The notes beneath the pieces were generated by a model. It saw only the letters and a list, made by a program, of their open reading frames with translations, did not search any database and was not told the origin of the DNA. The translations under genes were made by a program, and so were the position numbers. Of a stretch of DNA of 10,000 nucleotides, positions 7,151 through 10,000 are shown in pieces. Numbering within the stretch: position 1 is the first letter of the stretch; each line of letters starts with the position of its first letter. The DNA comes from Actinidia chinensis (taxonomy: Eukaryota > Streptophyta > Magnoliopsida > Ericales > Actinidiaceae): positions 15,262,734 to 15,272,733 of the forward strand of contig CM018903.1 of assembly GCA_009663005.1 (NCBI GenBank). Direction: 5' to 3'.

Positions 7151-7800
7151 TCCTAGGGTAAGTTTTTGCTCAGACCTTTTTTTTTTCTTTGTTTCTTCTC
7201 TTTTATTGACTTACCTGCACTAGACTTTAGATACCACTGTAAATATAATATATGATAAAATTAAATAATTAAGACTAGAATAACCAACTTAGGTTAAACG
7301 GTATTTAACTACACTTATGCATCCAATCACACACCCCACAACGCTTTTGCTAGTCTCGACACAATTAATAAAGCAAAAGATAATCTCTTTTTTCGTAAGA
7401 GTTCCAAAGTCATTTAGTGTATGCATCAGAGCTTACACCCTAGGTTTACCCCTAGTGGACGAGTGGTGTCTCGTGAGGGTTTCAGTGATATACCCACAAT
7501 TATCACATCATGCATTTATCAAAAAGAATTTACAACAGCTTCTCAAACAAAAAAACAAACAAAAATACAATGCAAGCCATTCAATCAACTCAATCATACA
7601 GCAATCTACCAAACTGTTCAAGTGCAAGATAAACGAAGATTCAAGTGTTAAGTGGTGTAGTCGTATTCCCCAAATTTCAACCATTATGCATCCCATGACA
7701 ACAACCTATAGGCCGCCTCGAATTCAAAACTCACAAGTTATATACACTCTCAATAAGAGAACACAACACAAGTTCTCTCAGGGATTTGCTCATTATTGAG
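7151..7800 (-). mobile_element. Possible fragment of a divergent LTR-like sequence
   Basis: No gene is supported. The open frame at 7317-7799 is long (160 codons) but its product is unlike a folded protein (N-, S-, K- and H-rich, no motifs) and it starts inside non-coding-looking sequence. Some landmarks recall the loop at 3620-4510 in the same order and orientation: CTTACCTG at about 7211, CCCCTAGTGG at 7449-7458 against CCCCTAGCGG at 4019-4028, and a shared 15-mer CATGCATTTATCAAA at 7509-7523 and 4117-4131. This suggests a distant relative of the same LTR type, on the - strand. Evidence is short matches only. Confidence 0.25.
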
Positions 7801-9090
7801 TATGTTTAAAAGTAACGCAAAGAGAGCCAATCCCAATTTTAAAACAGCAAAAGTGTTAAATTCTCGATTTGGCATAGCTTCACGAGGAATGTTTTATCGT
7901 TAAGCAACCAGTTGTGAGTTTGACATAATAGGTTTTACTTGAAAGCTTTAATTTAAAATTTTGTGTGTTGTTTGTTGTTTTTTAGTCTGGAGTCTTTCAG
8001 TTTTTTTTCTATGCAACTTACGGATACTTGAGGTCATGATTAAAAGAGTGAGTTCAAGAAAACACAGAGAGACGCAGTGGTAATCGATCTCACATATACA
8101 TTGATCACTACAACATGCCCTTCTTACATGAGCACACAAATCAACGCTTTTCCTTTAAAAACACTTTTTTCAAGCTTTTAACCAACCTTTGATGTGGAGT
8201 TTTTTTTTTTCAGCATTGTCTCCCCCAATCATAAATCTACCAACTAATTTCAAAATTTCCTTCTTTTTGATATAGTATATATATCAAATTTACCAAAGAA
8301 TTTGGGCCCAAAATTGGAAGACGTATGCTATTGGCCTCAAATTTAATTAATAGCATTGTGATAGGTGTAGTCTGTAAAAGGTCCAACACTTCCAACTCAA
8401 TCACATTAACATGTAAACCAAATCGAGTGTATGAAACTATCAAACAACGCGTTTCAACAAATTTCCTTGAGTAAATGTAAAAACCAGCTCCCAACAAAAC
8501 GTTCTTGACTGCTAAGCTCACAAAATATAAAATCTTCCCACTTTTCGGGTGCAGTCAGTAGATTTGTAACAATTTTTTATTTCGAAACACGACTCGTGCA
8601 TAGTGTAAAAAAAGTTCTCCGTCTCTCTCTATATTGCAACAGATAGTAAAGTATCAAGCATGCCAGACTTGATTTGACTAAATACGCTTACAAACATCAT
8701 ATTATGCAATCACGAATTGCTTCAATATCTTTGGAAATACAAAACATTAGAATTCAATTAATGGTCCCAAAAACTAAAAATTCTCAACATATTCACAATA
8801 TACGAAAGCTCAATCATAAACATTGAATGCAAAGATCATCAGAAATTCAATGGAACAGAAAATAAACCTATTTTTTGCTTGACATGATATGAACCTGTTT
8901 TTTTTTTTCAATTTCTAATCATGGGCAGAACCACTTCTGCCCTAAACATTTAATGCCCAGAACATCAAAAACAAACGCATCCATCCAATTAAAGCATTCA
9001 ACTAACAATTAAAACAATCCAAAATATAGCAACTGATCCAAACATAAAACATAAGTAACCATAACATCCAGAAATAAAGAAAACAATCAA
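7801..9090. other. AT-rich intergenic stretch, no gene seen
   Basis: No convincing gene. The - strand open frame at 8237-8521 (94 codons) shows no family motif, has no matching context and lies in sequence with long T runs and a TA repeat (about 8275-8285). Poly-T runs of 9-13 occur near 8200 and 8900. A short perfect hairpin GGGCAGAACCACTTCTGCCC occurs at 8924-8943. Nothing ties the stretch to a known element. Confidence 0.4.
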
Positions 9091-9395
9091 TAACTCCTAT
9101 CCTCGTCGTCATCCTCCTCCTCTTCCTCCGCCATAACGATCAACATGCCCCTTCATGTCTTGGAATATAACGTGTGATGACTGAACTCCTCCTCGCTCAA
9201 TGACGACAACGGATATTCACTTCTTCACATTCTTCTCTAATTCAAAAATTCAGCCGACATTTTTGCTTACTCATCTCTTTTCTCCCAGATTCAGACATGC
9301 TTCTTTTAGCTCTCCCTCCCTGCCTATAGCTGTCCCTCATGTGCCCTCTTCCTTCCGCTCAAGCTTCCTTCTCTTCTTCTTCTTTTGGCCCCCAG
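9091..9395. other. Pyrimidine-rich transition zone at the edge of a GC-richer region
   Basis: The + strand is rich in C and T, including a (TCC/TCG/TCT) trinucleotide-like run at 9098-9130 and CT runs at 9311-9320 and 9366-9386. Composition rises in GC compared with the preceding 1.3 kb. Such tracts are common in plant 5' leaders, promoters and in front of splice acceptors. The last CT run ends in CCCCCAG at 9389-9395, a good splice acceptor shape. Confidence 0.35.
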
Positions 9396-9498
9396 TTCGG
9401 GACAAAAAAGCTCTATCACGGCCCCTCAGGCTCATCCTAATGAAATCTTCAAAAGGATATGGACTCTTTGTTTTCCGCTTCTTTTGAATACACCTCCG
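9340..9498 (-). other. Competing - strand open frame, basic protein-like text (low confidence)
   Basis: Between stops at 9499-9501 and 9337-9339 the - strand is open for 53 codons. The translation is strongly basic, with two lysine/arginine clusters (KKRK near the start, KKKKRRK near the end) around YPFEDFIRMSLRGRD. It reads more like a nuclear protein C-terminus than random sequence. The K/R run, however, is simply the complement of the CT-rich tract, which weakens the case. It overlaps the + strand exon candidate, so at most one is likely real. Confidence 0.15.
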
Positions 9499-9574
9499 TC
9501 AAAATCCCGTCAAGGCACTGAACCCATCTTGTCCGCAGCCTTATATGTGGCGCACAAGATAAAACATGATACGG
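9396..9574 (+). CDS. Possible internal exon of an unidentified gene (low confidence)
   Basis: The interval is bounded by a polypyrimidine tract plus CAG on the left (AG at 9394-9395) and GGTAAGT on the right (GT at 9575-9576), both close to the plant splice consensus. One frame is open across it. In fact that frame has no stop from about 9311 to 9684. The predicted peptide includes NEIFKRIW, ILSAALYVAHKIKHD and similar ordinary-looking text, but I recognise no domain. No credible ATG starts it, so it would have to be an internal exon. The opposite strand also offers open frames over the same bases, so the strand is not settled. Confidence 0.2.
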
Positions 9575-10000
9575 GTAAGTCCCTGGCCTTTCCAGTAACC
9601 AAGATGTGTGCCATGACCAGCCCTGAGCTCGAGCACATTCATGGATACGCTTACGTTTTTAAAAATGAAGCAGGAATGACATGAAAACAGGAAATAGAAT
9701 CAAAACTTGTCCTTGAGGCTTAAATTGTACACTGCACCTCACCGTCCCATTTGGTCCCCCTCTAAAATCAATTTATTGTTTGATTTACCGCACCGCTCTA
9801 AGTTCTGCCTCGCCCACATTAGGAAAGCAAACTCTGGGTTTTCCTCTCTCGGGGAATCTACAAAATTTTCACAGCAAAAAGTGTCGGGAGTCAACCTTTA
9901 ATTTTTTTTCCCCCGCACCCAACTACAACAATTTCTCCTTACCCTTGTTCAGGCTCGGTTGTCATGTTTGATGTTTTGCCAGAACTCTTGGCACAATGTT
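9575..10000. other. GC-richer end region, otherwise unassigned
   Basis: Apart from the weak candidates listed, this end stretch shows no recognisable protein or RNA. The + frame open to 9684 could be read-through into an intron. Two further + open frames (9707-9901 and 9780-9971) overlap each other and show no motif. The region may be the flank or leader of a host gene whose body lies beyond the right edge. Confidence 0.3.
9785..9965 (-). other. Possible spliced - strand exon pair with 85-nt intron (low confidence)
   Basis: On the - strand an ATG at 9965-9963 (MTTEPEQ) runs into GG|GTAAGG, a good donor with GT at 9942-9941. An acceptor TTTTGTAG ends at 9858. The 85-base intron is a usual plant size and is preceded by a T-rich stretch. 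Joining keeps the frame open to a TAA at 9787-9785, giving 31 residues from that ATG. The frame is also open upstream to the window edge, so this could be the last part of a longer gene. No domain is recognised and chance cannot be excluded. Confidence 0.15.

Noticed and set aside
7317..7799. Open + frame of 160 codons
   Set aside because: Low-complexity N/S/K/H-rich product with no motif, in AT-rich sequence that shares landmarks with LTR-like DNA; an overlapping + frame at 7421-7651 looks equally arbitrary.
8237..8521. Open - frame of 94 codons
   Set aside because: No family motif, no splice or promoter context, and embedded in sequence with long T and TA runs; length is within chance for this many frames.
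9087..9146. Tiny - strand frame ending in an acidic run (E and D repeats) and an overlapping glycine-rich reading
   Set aside because: Both are translations of a trinucleotide-like pyrimidine tract in different frames; such tracts always give E/D, R/G or K/R runs and no longer frame supports either.

Overview
The window looks like nuclear DNA from a flowering plant, probably a dicot. It is AT-rich and mostly non-coding, and its only clearly recognisable genetic content is a decayed Ty3/gypsy LTR retrotransposon of the chromovirus type (Tekay/Del-like by its C-terminal motifs). No bacterial-style operons, tRNA, rRNA or CRISPR array are visible. I cannot name the species.

Layout. Positions 1-2876 hold the 3' two-thirds of a pol gene on the + strand: reverse transcriptase, RNase H, integrase and a C-terminal chromodomain, in the usual order. 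It is broken by many frameshifts and stops, one of them inside the reverse transcriptase catalytic motif. A short untranslated stretch follows, then a polypurine tract (3011-3022) and the start of the 3' LTR (3023, TGTAATAACCC...). That LTR is recognisable only to about 3619. From 4511 to 5082 the same LTR sequence returns on the - strand, ending exactly at its TG/CA terminus. The two arms make an inverted repeat of roughly 570-600 bp around a loop of about 890 bp. The loop is best read as the rest of the - strand LTR. The arms share a perfect 62-nt block covering a TATA-like box and the expected transcription start, so two LTR promoters face each other.

From 5083 to about 9090 I see no gene. 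This AT-rich stretch carries repeat-derived sequence: an exact head-to-tail duplication of about 95 bp (6204-6393), a cluster of TTCGAA-centred motifs (6848-7150), and a possible fragment of another LTR-like sequence (about 7200-7530).

From about 9090 to the end the composition changes to more GC, with pyrimidine-rich tracts, plausible splice signals and competing open frames on both strands. This may be the edge of a host gene, but neither strand gives a recognisable protein, so the calls there are weak.
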